Shown one piece after another: positions 20,010 to 32,674 of a DNA stretch of 64,000 bases. A program made the position numbers and the translations under genes. Source of the stretch: Halichondria panicea (Eukaryota > Porifera > Demospongiae > Suberitida > Halichondriidae); NCBI RefSeq assembly GCF_963675165.1, contig NC_087392.1, forward strand, positions 1,999,001 to 2,063,000, written 5' to 3'. The notes under the pieces are model-generated. The model was not told the origin of the DNA. It saw only the letters and a list, made by a program, of their open reading frames with translations, and ran no database searches. Position 1 is the stretch's first letter; every line of letters begins with the position of its first letter.

Positions 20010-22433
20010 TTATGCTTCCACCGTTCCTTCAACAGAAGTGCCATTAACAGAAGTGCCTTCCTCAGAGGTTCCTTCTCCAGGCTTGACTGCAGGCTCACTG
20101 CCAGTGTCCACGCTCCTGAAGAAACGAATAAATTGAGTTAAGATATAATAATAATTATACAGGTTAAACAGAGCTACATGTAAGCTCACTCCCTGTCAAT
20201 GTGTAGCATTGGTGGGTGGAGCAAATCAAGTACGGGTACAGCTACAGCTGCGCATGTGCAGTCTATGTGGTTCGCATAGAGGATTATAGAACCGTCTCTC
20301 CCAGCCTTCTGACCCTTGTCTACCCCCTAGTACTCAATTGCTTTAGTGTGTTTTCCGTCGCGCTGCCAACGTTATGTCTCTAGGCTTCGGTACAGTTGGT
20401 ACCTCCACTACTTAGGTCCGGATGTAAATGTACGCAGCCTGGCAACGGCCCTATGGAGCTGACAAGCATGTGAGCGGCATACCTCATACGGGGCTTACAC
20501 CCTGAAGAATAGGCCAGAAATTATTAGTATTAGGTAGCTATAAATGAAAATTTTCCGGGGAGGGGCCGGGGGAGAGAGAGTGTCCCCCAAGGATATGATT
20601 AATGATTATTCTACATGCACTGTAGGGATGTACTGTAGGGACATGTAGAGTAGAGATTACAATGTAGTATGCAGAATAATTAAGTAGCTTGTACTAGGTG
20701 ACTTACTCGTCCTCTTGAGCCAGTTTCCGGAACATGTTTGAATAGAGTTTCTTCTCTTTCTCTCGCTGGCTCCTCTGCTTGCTACGGCACATCTCCAGCT
20801 GCTTCACAGCCGCCTTGTTCCCGGACTCTATCTTAAGCACTTGTTGGAACGATGCTACAGCTTCCTCATAGTTTTGCAAATTAAAGAGGGCCTGAGACAA
20901 AAATATATAGTATAAATAATACAAAAAGTCATCTTACCTGACCCATTCTGAAGTAGGCCTTTATATTCTGGTCATCATCTGCAAGAGCCTAAAAATTAAT
21001 AAGCACTTACTCAAAACAGAAGTCAAAAAGACCAAGCACTTACATCTGTACACTCCTTGATTGTAAGAGTATCCTCCTTCCGCTTGAGGTAAACAATGGC
21101 AAGGTTGAGGTGGAGACTCACTCGTACAGAGCAAGCCTCCTCTGTCAGCTTGTCTTTAGGTATCGCTGAGTCTTCAACCAACGCCATCCCTCTAGTGTAG
21201 AGCTTGAGGGCCAGGTCGTATTTAGAGTCCTTGAAGTACTTTGTCCCCCTCTCCTTGAGGGCGGTGGCGTCAGTCACTCTCTCCTCCACACTGCCATACT
21301 CCCAGGATTCCTTGGGCTGGGAAACATTAATATGATGACAGTAATGAACAATTACATGCAAGTTACACTACAGAATGTTGCAGACAAAAGGAGTTTGAAA
21401 GGTCAATAGTTTATAGAATGCATTTACCTTGGTGAATTTATTGAGTCTGATCTCGTACATGATTTCAGCATCATCGGGAATAATCTCTTGATTGGAGAAC
21501 TTCTCGGTGATATACTTGCCCTTAATGACTACCTGAGCCACTTCGTTTGTCTGCATGCTCCCAATAGCCTTCTCCACACCAGACAACAACTTGATCTCAG
21601 ACCCTGCCAATGAGGAAACATTTTATTTAAGTAATATTCAATAGCCTCATTCCCGCTACTATCTGACGGTAATTGAGTTAACAATTATCAGAGGAGTTAC
21701 CCTTAAAGTTATTGGAGATTTTTAAGCGCAATAAAATCATGTAGAAAAAATAAAGTTTGGGACACAAGCACTGCCTATTGTAGATTAGTTGTTTTTATCA
21801 CCTTCTCCATACTCAAAGCTGATATCCCTCTCCTCAATAACACGACCTTTGTACGATCCTCTAATATGAGCTGAGGAAAAGAAGAGAACACACTAAATAT
21901 TGCATGCAGGCAGGGCATTGTATGAACACACCTTCAACTTGTGCACCATCAGTTGGCTTGGAATAACCGTCACCCTTGGATACAATGCTTTTAACTATAC
22001 CCCCATCTCCCGTCAGGTCCTCTCCATACCAGTCAAATAGCTCCACTTCGAATTGCAGTGTTGCATCTGGAGGAATCTTGGGAAGAGATCCAGTCGAACC
22101 ATACGCATAATCGGGCTTGCAGGTTAGAATACATTTCTCTCCCTTGACCATGGTAGCGACTCCCACATCCCAGCCCTTGATGACTTGGTTTTGTCCGAGC
22201 TTGAACTTGAAGAGCTCGCCTCGTTCCACACTTGAGTCAAACACTTCGCCCGTTAGCAAACGACCAGTGTAATGCACAGAGACTTCATCACCATGTAGGG
22301 GATGCTCCACACCATGACCAGCAGTGAGTATGCTCTTGAACAACCCACCATCTTTAGAGGACGATATATCGTCACCCCAGTCAGGACTAGCAGTGTCTGT
22401 AGGTGGAACTTCTTCTTGCTTATCGTCAGCCAT
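20010..22433 (-). CDS. FKBP4: FKBP4/FKBP5-type immunophilin (FKBP-FKBP-TPR)
   Basis: This large FK506-binding peptidyl-prolyl isomerase is of the type that joins Hsp90-steroid-receptor complexes in vertebrates. It starts MADDKQEEVPPTD at 22433. FKBP domain 1 keeps the active-site pattern: VHYTGRL, FDSS, FKFKLGQNQVIKGWDVGV, KGEKC, YAYGSTG, FEVELFDW. FKBP domain 2 (about 21.9-21.4 kb) reads FEYGEGSEIKLLSGVEKAIGSM and has lost most pocket residues, as in FKBP52 domain 2. Three TPR motifs follow (TALKERGTKYFKDSKYDLAL; HLNLAIVYLKR; AYFRMGQALFNLQNYEEAVASFQQVL), ending in REKEKKLYSNMFRKLAQEDE, the calmodulin-binding-like helix of the family. The last exon adds a low-complexity tail of EGTS/NGTS repeats. 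About seven exons; the last intron (20.12-20.70 kb) is the longest. It is head to head with PICALM. Confidence 0.92.
20117..20705 (-). other. Last FKBP intron, unassigned dense segment
   Basis: The last FKBP intron holds about 300 bases (20220-20520) that are richer in G+C than nearby introns. They include ctgcgcatgtgcag, an NRF1-like half palindrome, and tggttcgcatagaggatt, which is faintly like a Pol III B box. I found no ORF, clear A box or terminal repeat. It may be a SINE or old repeat, but I cannot assign it. Confidence 0.3.
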
Positions 22434-22748
22434 TACAAAGTGTATTGCGGGAGATGAGGCGACTAGCTTCTTGCACTGCACGTACTGCACTGCACTGGTG
22501 AAAGGAAAGGCCAAGGATCTTCTAGAAATGTCAGCTATCCACGTGGAGCTGGCTAGGGGAATTCCCTTCAAATCAAGGGGGAGGGACACGGCCCTCTATT
22601 TTTATGACGTCGTTGCCAAGTCCTGTGACTGGAACGGAGAAAGACACACCAGTTGCTAGCTAGCTACAAAGCAAAAGGCTTCTATCTCAATTGTTTGGTA
22701 GCGGGCTGACTATTGCATATTCTCCTTGACCGTGTGGATCACTGAAAG
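22434..22748. promoter_or_regulatory. Bidirectional promoter, FKBP and PICALM
   Basis: 315 bp separate the divergent start codons. I see no TATA box or clear factor site. The call rests on the arrangement. Confidence 0.5.
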
Positions 22749-25422
22749 ATGTCTAAAGCTGTCGATCGAGCCACAGCGTTCTATAACGAGGTAGCAGGAC
22801 AAGGCACATACAAGATAATCTGCAAGGCCTCCAACCATGATCTTGCAGGCCCAAAGAAGAAGCATGTTGACGGTGAGAGATTGCTGCTATGTACCTGGAG
22901 AGCATGTACCTGGAAAGCAGTATCATTTTTATGATCTAGGGATCAATGAGAGCTTTGTGTATTTACCAGTTGTTTATTATTTTAATAATTATTATTATTG
23001 ATTTATTCAGCTATTTCTTTTCTTTAGCCCTTCTTCAAATAACCAACAACCCTGTCACTCGAATGTCGGTACTGGCAGACCTGATTTCTGAGAGGCTCAA
23101 GGATAAGAACTGGGTGGTCGCTTTCAAAACACTCATTGTGTCTCACAACCTTATGAGCCTCGGTCATGAGGTGAGCAGCTTAAGCACCACCCATACTCTC
23201 GTATATACAATCCTTTACATTTTTCAATTCCCAAAAAATATGTATATGTACGCTAGCATTGGCTTCAGCATTAGTATTGCTGTCAATGGAACGGGGCACT
23301 TCTAATACGAACACATTTACACTATCACAATCCACAGCTGTTGAGGTATGGTTAGGGGTATCACACGTAATAGTTATAATAATGTCACAGTTAACTTGAA
23401 CACAATGCACTTACTTCCATCTGGAGTGGTCACTACAGGTGGACTACCACGTAATGATATAATCACAATGTATAACCTCAATTGTTCTCCTCTTGCCCCC
23501 TGCAGAAGTTTATGCAGTGTATGGCAACACGCTCTAACGTCTTGATCATGGAACACTTTAATGACAGGTCTGACCACATCTCCATCGATATGAGTGTCTA
23601 CCTTCGCAAGTACGCAAACTATCTCATTTGCATGTGCACCAACTACAGGACACTGGCTATGGATATTAACAAAATGCCTAAAGGGTGAGTCTCTTCTCTC
23701 TGTGATTGATCTCTCTGATTGATCGCAAAAGTTGTCACCACAACACCTGTATCTCTTACTATTATAGGATACGTACGTAAAAATTAATGTTGCCGATACC
23801 TGTACTGTAATACTGGTTTTGATTTGGAGCTTAAGAGATTTCAATCAAACTTCCTCTTCTCTAACTAGCAGATAGTACAGTAGCGGATGTATTGTGTTTG
23901 TGTGTGTGTGTGTGATGTCTTCCCATTCCTTACAGAGACAACAGTCCATTCAAGAACATGGACCCAGTCAAAGTAAGGCTAGTACTATATGGGTGGGATA
24001 TATGCTTGTTTGTGTACGTGGCTGCTTACACGGTCAGTTTTGTGTTCCCTTGTTTAGTGTAATCACTGTCCCTCGCTTGCACAGATACTTAAGGCTGCTA
24101 CTAACATTCAGAAGCAGTTGGACACACTGCTGGAAGTGGAGGTAAGGACACGCACAATCTTCCAACCCTGATAATAATATAGTAAGGTGATACCACCCAG
24201 CCAGGCTTGTCCACTCAGCTTACCGTGTACAGTTGTATGTTGTCAACAGATGCTGGCATTTCCTGCTCCATTATAGCTAACATAATTTATATTCTACACA
24301 GATATCATCAACAGACCTCACCAATGGAGTCATCAACACTGCCTTCCTCATGCTCTACAAGGTAAGCCCTTTCAGTTCCTCTGTCTCTTTTCATTGAATG
24401 TTATAATTTTATGATGTCAAAATGCTTATTGAGTACACCCACATGCATAGGACTTGGTGAAGCTGTATACAGTGTACAACGACATAATGATCAATCTCCT
24501 GGAGAAGTTCTTTGAAATGAAGAAGTCGCAATGCAGAGAGACGATTGAGTTCTACCGTCGGTTCCTCACCAGACAGGAGGGTGTGCAGGCATTCCTACAA
24601 TTGTCTGAGGTACGTAGAATATTCACACTCCCTCTGCGTTGTCGTTACATTATATTTTTCCCCGCAGCAAGTCGGTATTGACAGCCAAACTCATCTAAAC
24701 TTGAGGCAGGTGCCTGAGGATTTGTTGCCAGCTCTCGAAAACCATCTCTCAGAAATGGACGCTCTCAAGAAAACAGGCGATGCGAGGTAATCTCCATAAT
24801 AATAGTTGCATTAAAGTAACCTCCCTCACCTTCACACACAGTCCTTCGATTCGTGCCGCTAGTGAAAAGCTGGCTGCTCTGAAGAGTGCTGAGAAAAAGT
24901 CTGTCTCTCCGGCAGCTAAAGCAGGCTCCCCCTCCAGTCAAACCATCCCTTCAGCCAGCACAGAGGTACTCGAGGCACAGAGAAAGAGATTCGAGGATCT
25001 TAAAGTGAGCCAATTTTGTTGTTTTGTGGAGTACGTTTGCTAATTGGCAGTTATCTTCTGGTAGCAGCAACTTTATCTATAACTTTTTATTTTCTGAGAT
25101 ATTGAGGTTAGACGACTGTCCGTGTGGGCGGGATCAATACCTACCGCCACGCACAGTATTAGATGTGATCATGTTAGAATAACAGTATCATGATTGTGAT
25201 TGTGTGCATACCTGTGATTGTCTTATTGCCCCCTCCTCCCAGCGCCAGGCCAGTGTTCCTCGCAATGTAGAAGTCCAGCAGACCACCACTCAGGTTTGTG
25301 ACTAGGGTGTGACATGTTGACATTCTCGTATTGAAACTTGTGAACTCGAGATAAAAAAAAAAGTGCAAATTTATACTGTACTCCTTCGTGTTACATTGTC
25401 TATTATTACTGTGCATTGCTAT

Positions 25423-25505
<83 letters not shown>

Positions 25506-27102
25506 CGCACGCACACGCACACACACACACACACACAGTCGCCAGCCAATGATTTGCTAGGTTTGAACGTGTCCTCCACTAGCACAGCCTCTGCACAGGA
25601 CCCGTGGAAAAGCTCCATTCCCTCGGCTGCACCCTCCAACCCCTTCCAACCTGTCTCCACAACAACACTCCCTGTGGGGAATGGCTCTGCAGTGATTCCA
25701 CTCAACGACCCCTGGGGGACAGCACCAGCAGCACCATCTGGTAAGGATCACCACTAACACTTCAAAGTCGAAAAAAACTTTTGTCAATTTGACATGTATA
25801 TAATGGACTAAGTAGCTGAGGCATCATTCAATTTATGGTAATTTCACCGTCTCCCTGTTCAGCTTATCAGGAAGTGGATCTCTTCACTGAGATACGTGGA
25901 TCGGAAGGGAGGACAAGCTTCGATGCTGTGTTCAGTAGTAATCCCCTTCTGCCGTCTCAGGGGTCCAATGAATGGGACGGGGGCATCCTTCGACCTCAAG
26001 CAGCTGGTCCTCTAGCATCTCAGGAGCTACTGGAGCCTGTCAAATCTACCCCAGGACTTGGAGAAGATGTGGAGTCCAGTCTAGCCATGGCTGCGGCTAA
26101 TCTAAGTATGTACACCTGGCCATCAAATAACACAGCTTCACATGCTCCAAGTTCTCATGATTTGTGGGGTAATTCAGTGTGAAGGTTGAGCCTTGAGTGA
26201 CATTTTGCACATTCTTCCCCATGGTGTGATAGAATTGCATGTGGAGATATATAATCAATTTTGCGTGTTTTTGATTGGATTATGTTTAATCACTAAGTGC
26301 GTATGTTTCCTCACAGCCGTAGAGTTGGGACATAGTGGTAACAAGGCAGGCGTCTTAAAGAAGTGAGCTATTTTAATGACTACAGCTAGTACATGTTTAT
26401 ACTGTTGCTACCATGGCTGCAGGACTGAGCATCAATGGACACCTGCTAAAGAGTCTGTGAGAACAGGAGGGAATAACTTCCAGAGGCAAGGCATCCAAGC
26501 ACGCACTCTGACCTCCCAAGACTCAATGAAGGCTGGTGCTGGTGCTGGTGCTCCAGTCGACTGGAATAAGAGTATGTACGGTGGCCACTTCCCACAGCAG
26601 TACCCGAGTCAGCCGATGGGACCCCCCACAATGATGGGACCTCCTGCCATGATGGGGTACGGCATGATGCCTCCACAGCAACCGTTTGGAATGGTGAGCT
26701 GCAGCTGTCTTGTGTAATGCTAGCTGTTTATTAGCCATGGGATTGTGAATACACTCATTGATTGTAATTAATTATGCCCGGCGTTTTAATGACATAATGT
26801 TTTAATGTAATTACATGCACAGTATCCTACGTGTAGATGTATGTGTTGTACTGAGTCAACCAATAGTAGCTAGTGTATATTCTTGTACAATACAAATTGA
26901 CTGCTCTGGTGTGCTTGTGCAGCAGCAACCTGTAGCTCCAATGATGCAGTCTGGAGGAGGCTGGTATCCTGGCCAGCAGCCTCAGGGCTTTCAACAACAA
27001 CAGCAACAACCTAATGACCCTTTCGGGGCAATTCCTTCACAGGTAACCATGCATCCTCTGCACGAGCCACCACACACACCCCACACTCTGTTCCCAGGCT
27101 AA
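22749..27102 (+). CDS. PICALM: Clathrin assembly protein PICALM/AP180
   Basis: This monomeric clathrin adaptor binds PtdIns(4,5)P2, recruits clathrin and AP-2, and sorts small R-SNAREs during endocytosis. The N-terminal ANTH domain has the full lipid-binding motif KASNHDLAGPKKKH (K followed by KKKH) encoded at about 22.82-22.87 kb. Then come ISERLKDKNWVVAFKTLIVS, LRKYANYL, FKNMDPVKILKAATNIQKQL and MKKSQCRETIEFYRRFLTR. The C-terminal half is unstructured, with endocytic peptides: clathrin/AP-2-type DLLGL, two DPW motifs, NPF and DPF. It ends in a Met/Pro/Gln-rich segment (PQQYPSQPMGPP; a poly-Q run). About 14 exons; the end at 27102 follows in frame. One acceptor is built from a (CA)n tract of more than 100 bases. 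Confidence 0.92.
25427..25538. repeat. (CA)n microsatellite at a PICALM acceptor
   Basis: About 110 bases of CA repeats, with a few CG interruptions near 25499-25520, end in cacag immediately before the exon encoding SPANDLLGL. The branch site must lie upstream of the repeat, or within it. Confidence 0.92.
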
Positions 27103-27476
27103 TTAGTATTATTATTCACGAAGCATGATTATTCACGAAGCATGCACATTCCATACATGTACTCATAATTTTTTCCACACATGCACACACACACAGAACA
27201 AGTCTCTGTTTTAGAAACTGGACGTTTGAACACTTAGAGCAACAAATCGTGGCATATACGAACTTCATGCACCAACTCCTTTGTGTTTTAGATATCATAT
27301 AAAATGTGTGTGTGTGTACTCTGTAGTGTTCCATTCTATTTTTAGTTGTGTTACTAAAAATACATTGTAATGACAAATATTAATTTATTGCCAAGTCATC
27401 AAAATGTCTACTTTCTAATAAACAGGACAATTTCGATATATCTCAGTACACTACACAAGCTAGGTTATAAAGTATA

Positions 27477-30400
27477 ATGTCTTCTTCTGCTTTATTGAAA
27501 GGTTCTGGGAGCACCAAATTCTCTGATCGATGGCCAGGGATGCAGCCTGTAGTCCTCAAGCTTCTAAAACAAGAGCATGTAACTAGGGATGAGTGGCAGG
27601 ACCTATTCTGGTGAGTTGTATGAGACTCAGTCACACATGCAGTGGTTACAATGCTCCCCCGGTTGCTACAGGGAGGTACACTCTGTGTGCAGCTGGGACG
27701 AGAAGGCATCGGTTAAAATACAGAAGTCCCTGGAGACAGAGATCCTCACCTTCATCTCAGACGCCAACAAGGTGGGTGTGGTCCTGCATTAGTTATCTCA
27801 TTCTATATAGATGTGCACACATAATATACATGTATGTACACACACTCGTACACATTTACTCCCCCCCCCCCACACACACACATACAGAGGGTTCAACTGC
27901 ATGAGGAAGAGTCAGCGCTACTCAAGGCATATATCAATGAGTGGAGCAAGTACTTCACTCAATGTGGGTATCTGCCCAAACCGTTCCAGGCCATGGAGAT
28001 AGAGGGAGCAAGTCACAAGCCAAAGAAGAAAAATCAAGAGGGAAACAGAGTGCAGCAAGTGAGGAGGCCATAGACACCATTGCCATCATTATAGACGTTG
28101 TTAGAAGTTAGACATTTATCCCCTATGCTCTTTCCTATCTGAATGTTACCCCTCTCTATTTGTGTATATAGTATCTTAGTGCCGTTGACGGTGTACAGTT
28201 GACAATTAGAGGCATGCCCAATCATGCCCTTTGTCCTGATCCTGATAACCATGCCTTGTCCCCACCCACAGCTGATGCTCAAGGGTTGGAACACTCACAT
28301 CTTCAACAACGTGAGGGAGAAGCTCCTCTCTGCTGCTATGAAGCTGCTCTATGCTGAGAGGAGTGGGGAGGCCTTCGACTCTCAACTTGTCGTCGGTGTC
28401 AGGGAATCCTTTGGTGAGTTAGAACTTGCTTTGGACAATGCTGTTTAATATCTTGAGAACGATGGCTTGAAAGTTTATGTATTGTAAAAGCAACTGACAG
28501 ATTAGGCGTATATACTTCTCTGAGATAGTCTCTTTTCCTTGCCTCCCAATTGACCTTCCCCCCCCCCCCCAGTTAACCTGAGCACTGAGGTGACCAACAA
28601 ACTGAGGATCTACCAGGAGCACTTTGAGCGGCAGTACATCGACTCAACTAGAGAGTTCTACAAACTACACGGATCTGATTACATGACTGAGAACGGAGTG
28701 CAGAACTACATGAGATATGTGAGTCACATTCTTATACAATTACCAAGCCTTAAAGGAGAGGTTTGAAGAATTACTTAATGTCCGTGTTCCTGCATGCTCT
28801 TACCGCCTACCTTGCTGTAGCACTATAGGTAAAGAAGGTTGGCCAAAGATGAACACTGTATATTCATGCACTCCTGTGTATATTTAATGAGTAGTTTCTC
28901 CTCCTGCACAGGCTGACCAGAAACTGACCGAGGAGGAGCGTAGAGCTAACAGGTACCTGGAAACCAGGAAGGGCTGCTCATCTGTCAGTCAGCTCATGGA
29001 TGCTTGTGTGGAGGTCCTGGTCAAGGATCACTGTGATGTCATCGTGGCAGAGTGCCCCAAACTCATTGCAGCTTATCAAGTTGAGAGTGAGTGGCTATTC
29101 GTGTGCTCTCTCTGTGCATTTCTAACTGTTGATGAAAGTATATAACAGTTTTTGATTTTTGTATACCGTATAGCGCGAAATTTTCGAGGCAATTATATTT
29201 CGTGGAATGTCCTCTAAAAGGATTTCGTTGCACGGAATGACTGCTTACCCGGAAGCCACGCCTTTAATCTTTGCACGTTATAGCAGATAATTCAAACAAT
29301 TTTCGTGGACTTAATTTTCGTGTAGGATTGCTAACCCACGAAATCAGCGAAAATTTCGTGCTATACGGTATACAGCGTACATAGTTGTTTCCACTTATTT
29401 TTGCAGGAAGAGAGTATCACATGATCATTTGTCTTCTCAATATTTATTATTGTTTGAAACTATTCTTCACCATTGTCTCCCCCCCCTCCCCCCCCCCGCT
29501 AAGAGCTGAGTTTGATGTTTGGGCTGATGGATCGTATCCCCAATGGAGTGGAGCCGATGCTCACCTTTCTAGAGTCTTACATCACTCAGAGTGGGGTTGA
29601 TGACATGAAGGCCTCTGCTGAGGTCATCACCACGGTAAGGCTTCCCTTCTACTGCAAGTGCATTGCTGGTCTACAAGTAGAGTTATAAGGACTTCGCTCC
29701 ACTAGCTGAAAACTAAGGAGCCTTTAACTAACAGTTACTTCATTTTGTACTGATTGACTGTTTGTGATCTTTAACTGACCTGTTTGTACCTTCCATAGGA
29801 TTCTGAGAAATATGTAGAGCAGTTGTTAGCCCTGTTCAACAGGTTTAGTCGACTGGCATCTGAGGCTTTTCGTGACGACACACGATTTCTTACTTCTAGG
29901 GATAAGGTACGATTGCCTCGTCAGCTAGCTAGTATTTTGAAATTTGACAGCTGTGCTCTCTTCAATACAGGCTTATAAACAAGTTGTAAATGATACGTCG
30001 GTATTTCGATTAGACCTACCCAGTGCTAGAACAAGGTGAGCCGGCACTACATGATCCTTGTATTCTATCACATGATCCTTGTATTCTATCATATGATCCT
30101 TGTATTGTATCACATGACACACCCACTTGATTGCAGAACGGGTGCAGGGATAAAGACACACCCAGAGTCAAAGTGTCCAGAGCTACTAGCCAACTACTGT
30201 GATATGCTCCTGCGGAAAACTCCACTCAGTAAGAAACTGACGTCAGAAGAGGTGGAGGGGAAACTCAAAGATGTGGTGAGAGTGCTAGTCAATAGCCACT
30301 GTAGAGTGTAAATTTTATGTGTTCTAGTTTATTAATAAGGTGCATACCAACTCATTGTCCCCTCAAAGTTGCAAATTCATGTGTGTTATTGTTATTAAAT

Positions 30401-32332
30401 TTTTACCAACAACCAGCATACATACATGTACATGTAGCTACATGTTCTGTACTCACTCCCCTCCAACATACATGTAGCTATATGTTCTGTACTCACCCCC
30501 CCCCCCCCACTCCCCTCCAACATACATGTAGCTACATGTTCTGTACTCACCCCCCCCACTCCCCTCCAACATACATGTAGCTATATGTTCTGTACTCACC
30601 CCCTCCCCCCCNNNNNNNNNNNNNNNNNNNNNNNNNNNNNNNNNNNNNNNNNNNNNNNNNNNNNNNNNNNNNNNNNNNNNNNNNNNNNNNNNNNNNNNNN
30701 NNNNNNNNNNNNNNNNNNNNNNNNNNNNNNNNNNNNNNNNNNNNNNNNNNNNNNNNNNNNNNNNNNNNNNNNNNNNNNNNNNNNNNNNNNNNNNNNNNNN
30801 NNNNNNNNNNNCATACATGTAGCTACATGTTCTGTACTCACCCCCCCCCCCACTCCCCTCCAGCATATATGTAGCTACATGTTCTGTACTCACCCCCCCC
30901 CCACTCCCCTCCAGCATACATGTAGCTACATGTTTTGTACTCACCCCCCCCCCCCACTCCCCTCCAGCATACATGTAGCTAGATGTTCTGTACTCACCCC
31001 CCCCCCCACTCCCCTCCAGCATACATGTAGCTACATGTTCTGTACTCACCCCCCCCCCCCACTCCCCTCCAGCATACATGTAGCTATATGTTCTGTACTC
31101 ACCCCCCCCCCCACTCCCCTCCAACATACATGTAGCTATATGTTCTGTACTCACCCCCCCCCCCCACTCCCCTCCAGCATACATGTAGCTAGATGTTCTG
31201 TACTCACCCCCCCCCCCCACTCCCCTCCAGCATACATGTAGCTACATGTTCTGTACTCACCCCCCCCCCCCCACTCCCCTCCAGCATACATGTAGCTACA
31301 TGTTCTGTACTCACCCCCCCCCCACACTCCCCTCCAGCATACATGTAGCTACATGTTCTGTACTCACCCCCCCCACTCCCCTCCAACATATGTGTACTGT
31401 AAACTCTCACCCCCCCACTCCCCTCCAGCATACATGTAGTGTATATTCTCACCCCCTTCCCCATCTTCCAGCTACTTGTGTTGAAGTACGTCCAGAACAA
31501 AGACGTGTTCATGCGATATCACAAGACGCACCTCACCCGCCGGCTCATCCTGGAGACATCAGCTGACAGTGAGGTGGAGGAGAACATGGTGGAGTGGCTG
31601 AGAGACGTGGGAATGCCAGCCGAGTACGTCAACAAGCTGGCACGCATGTTTCAAGACATCAAGGTCAGCGAGGACCTCAATACAGAGTTCAAGGACTCAC
31701 ATCGAGGAACCGACTCAACCGTTGCAGGTGAGGGCATTCGTCTGTTTAATAGTGGAGGGTACGGCCTAGGGACATGTGTTGTGTGTGTGTGTGTGTGTGA
31801 GGCTCTGTGAGGATGCTCTTGATATAATTATGTGTCCAAGACGGTGTTTGTTTTATCATCAAATACATGTACTTTGTTGTTTTGTATGATTGCTTCATTC
31901 TGTGCAGACATGGTGAGTATCAAGGTCCTGAATGCGGGGGCGTGGTCTCGTAGCTCAGAGAGGGTTCCTGTATCTCTACCCACTGAGGTAAGCTCATTCT
32001 CAACAGCTGCCCACATATCTACCACCCTTATAGCTGGAGGACTTCATTCCTGACTGTGAGGAGTTCTACAAGAAGAAGCATAACGGCCGCAAGCTCTATT
32101 GGCATCACATGATGTCTAATGGTGTGGTGAGTGTCATGTCTTCTGTCAGTGTAGAGACATTTTTGACTGCCCATAATTTCCAGTGATGAACAAACCGTAT
32201 TAAGATTTCTTGGGTCCCATTAAATGTGGTGATTTAATTTTTTTAGAGTTTAACCGCTTCTAAAGAAGGTCTCATCATTACATGATGTATTTAGACTGTG
32301 TGTTGTATAGACCTAGTTAATTACCCTCTCCT

Positions 32333-32375
<43 letters not shown>

Positions 32376-32632
32376 ATTGTGTTCCAGAATGCTGTAGGGA
32401 AATATGAGTTGGAGGTGACCACGTTTCAGATGGGTGTGCTGTTTGCTTGGAACCAAAGACAAGACGACAAAATATCCTTTGAGAGTCTCAGGTATATTCA
32501 AGCATCAGTACAGTACGTACCTCAAATAAAAGGCACCCTCAATTACTATAAATTTTGTTGCAGTACCTTTGTTGTCAAGCAAATCTTTACTAGAGATGTT
32601 ATTCTGGATCAACCCTCTCCCCCCCCCCCCCT

Positions 32633-32674
<42 letters not shown>

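Noticed and set aside
20220-20520. tRNA or SINE in the last FKBP intron
   Set aside because: One B-box-like phrase is not enough; no A box, cloverleaf or terminator in the right places.
25174-25705. ORFs made of His-Thr or Cys-Val repeats
   Set aside because: They are translations of the (CA)n microsatellite in an intron.
29407-29510. Mini-exon reading REYHMIICLL in CUL5
   Set aside because: Joining 29086 directly to 29504 restores VEKLSLMFGLMD, which matches the family; the mini-exon does not.
30453-31220. Long minus-strand ORF of about 255 codons across the minisatellite
   Set aside because: It reads a Gly-rich repeat (EYRTSSYMYAGGEWGGG) and the assembly gap. Tandem repeats without stops give such ORFs by chance, and the plus strand is open too.
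30420-31455. Repeat array as a CRISPR locus
   Set aside because: Units are contiguous with no unique spacers, vary in length through C runs, and lie in a eukaryotic intron.
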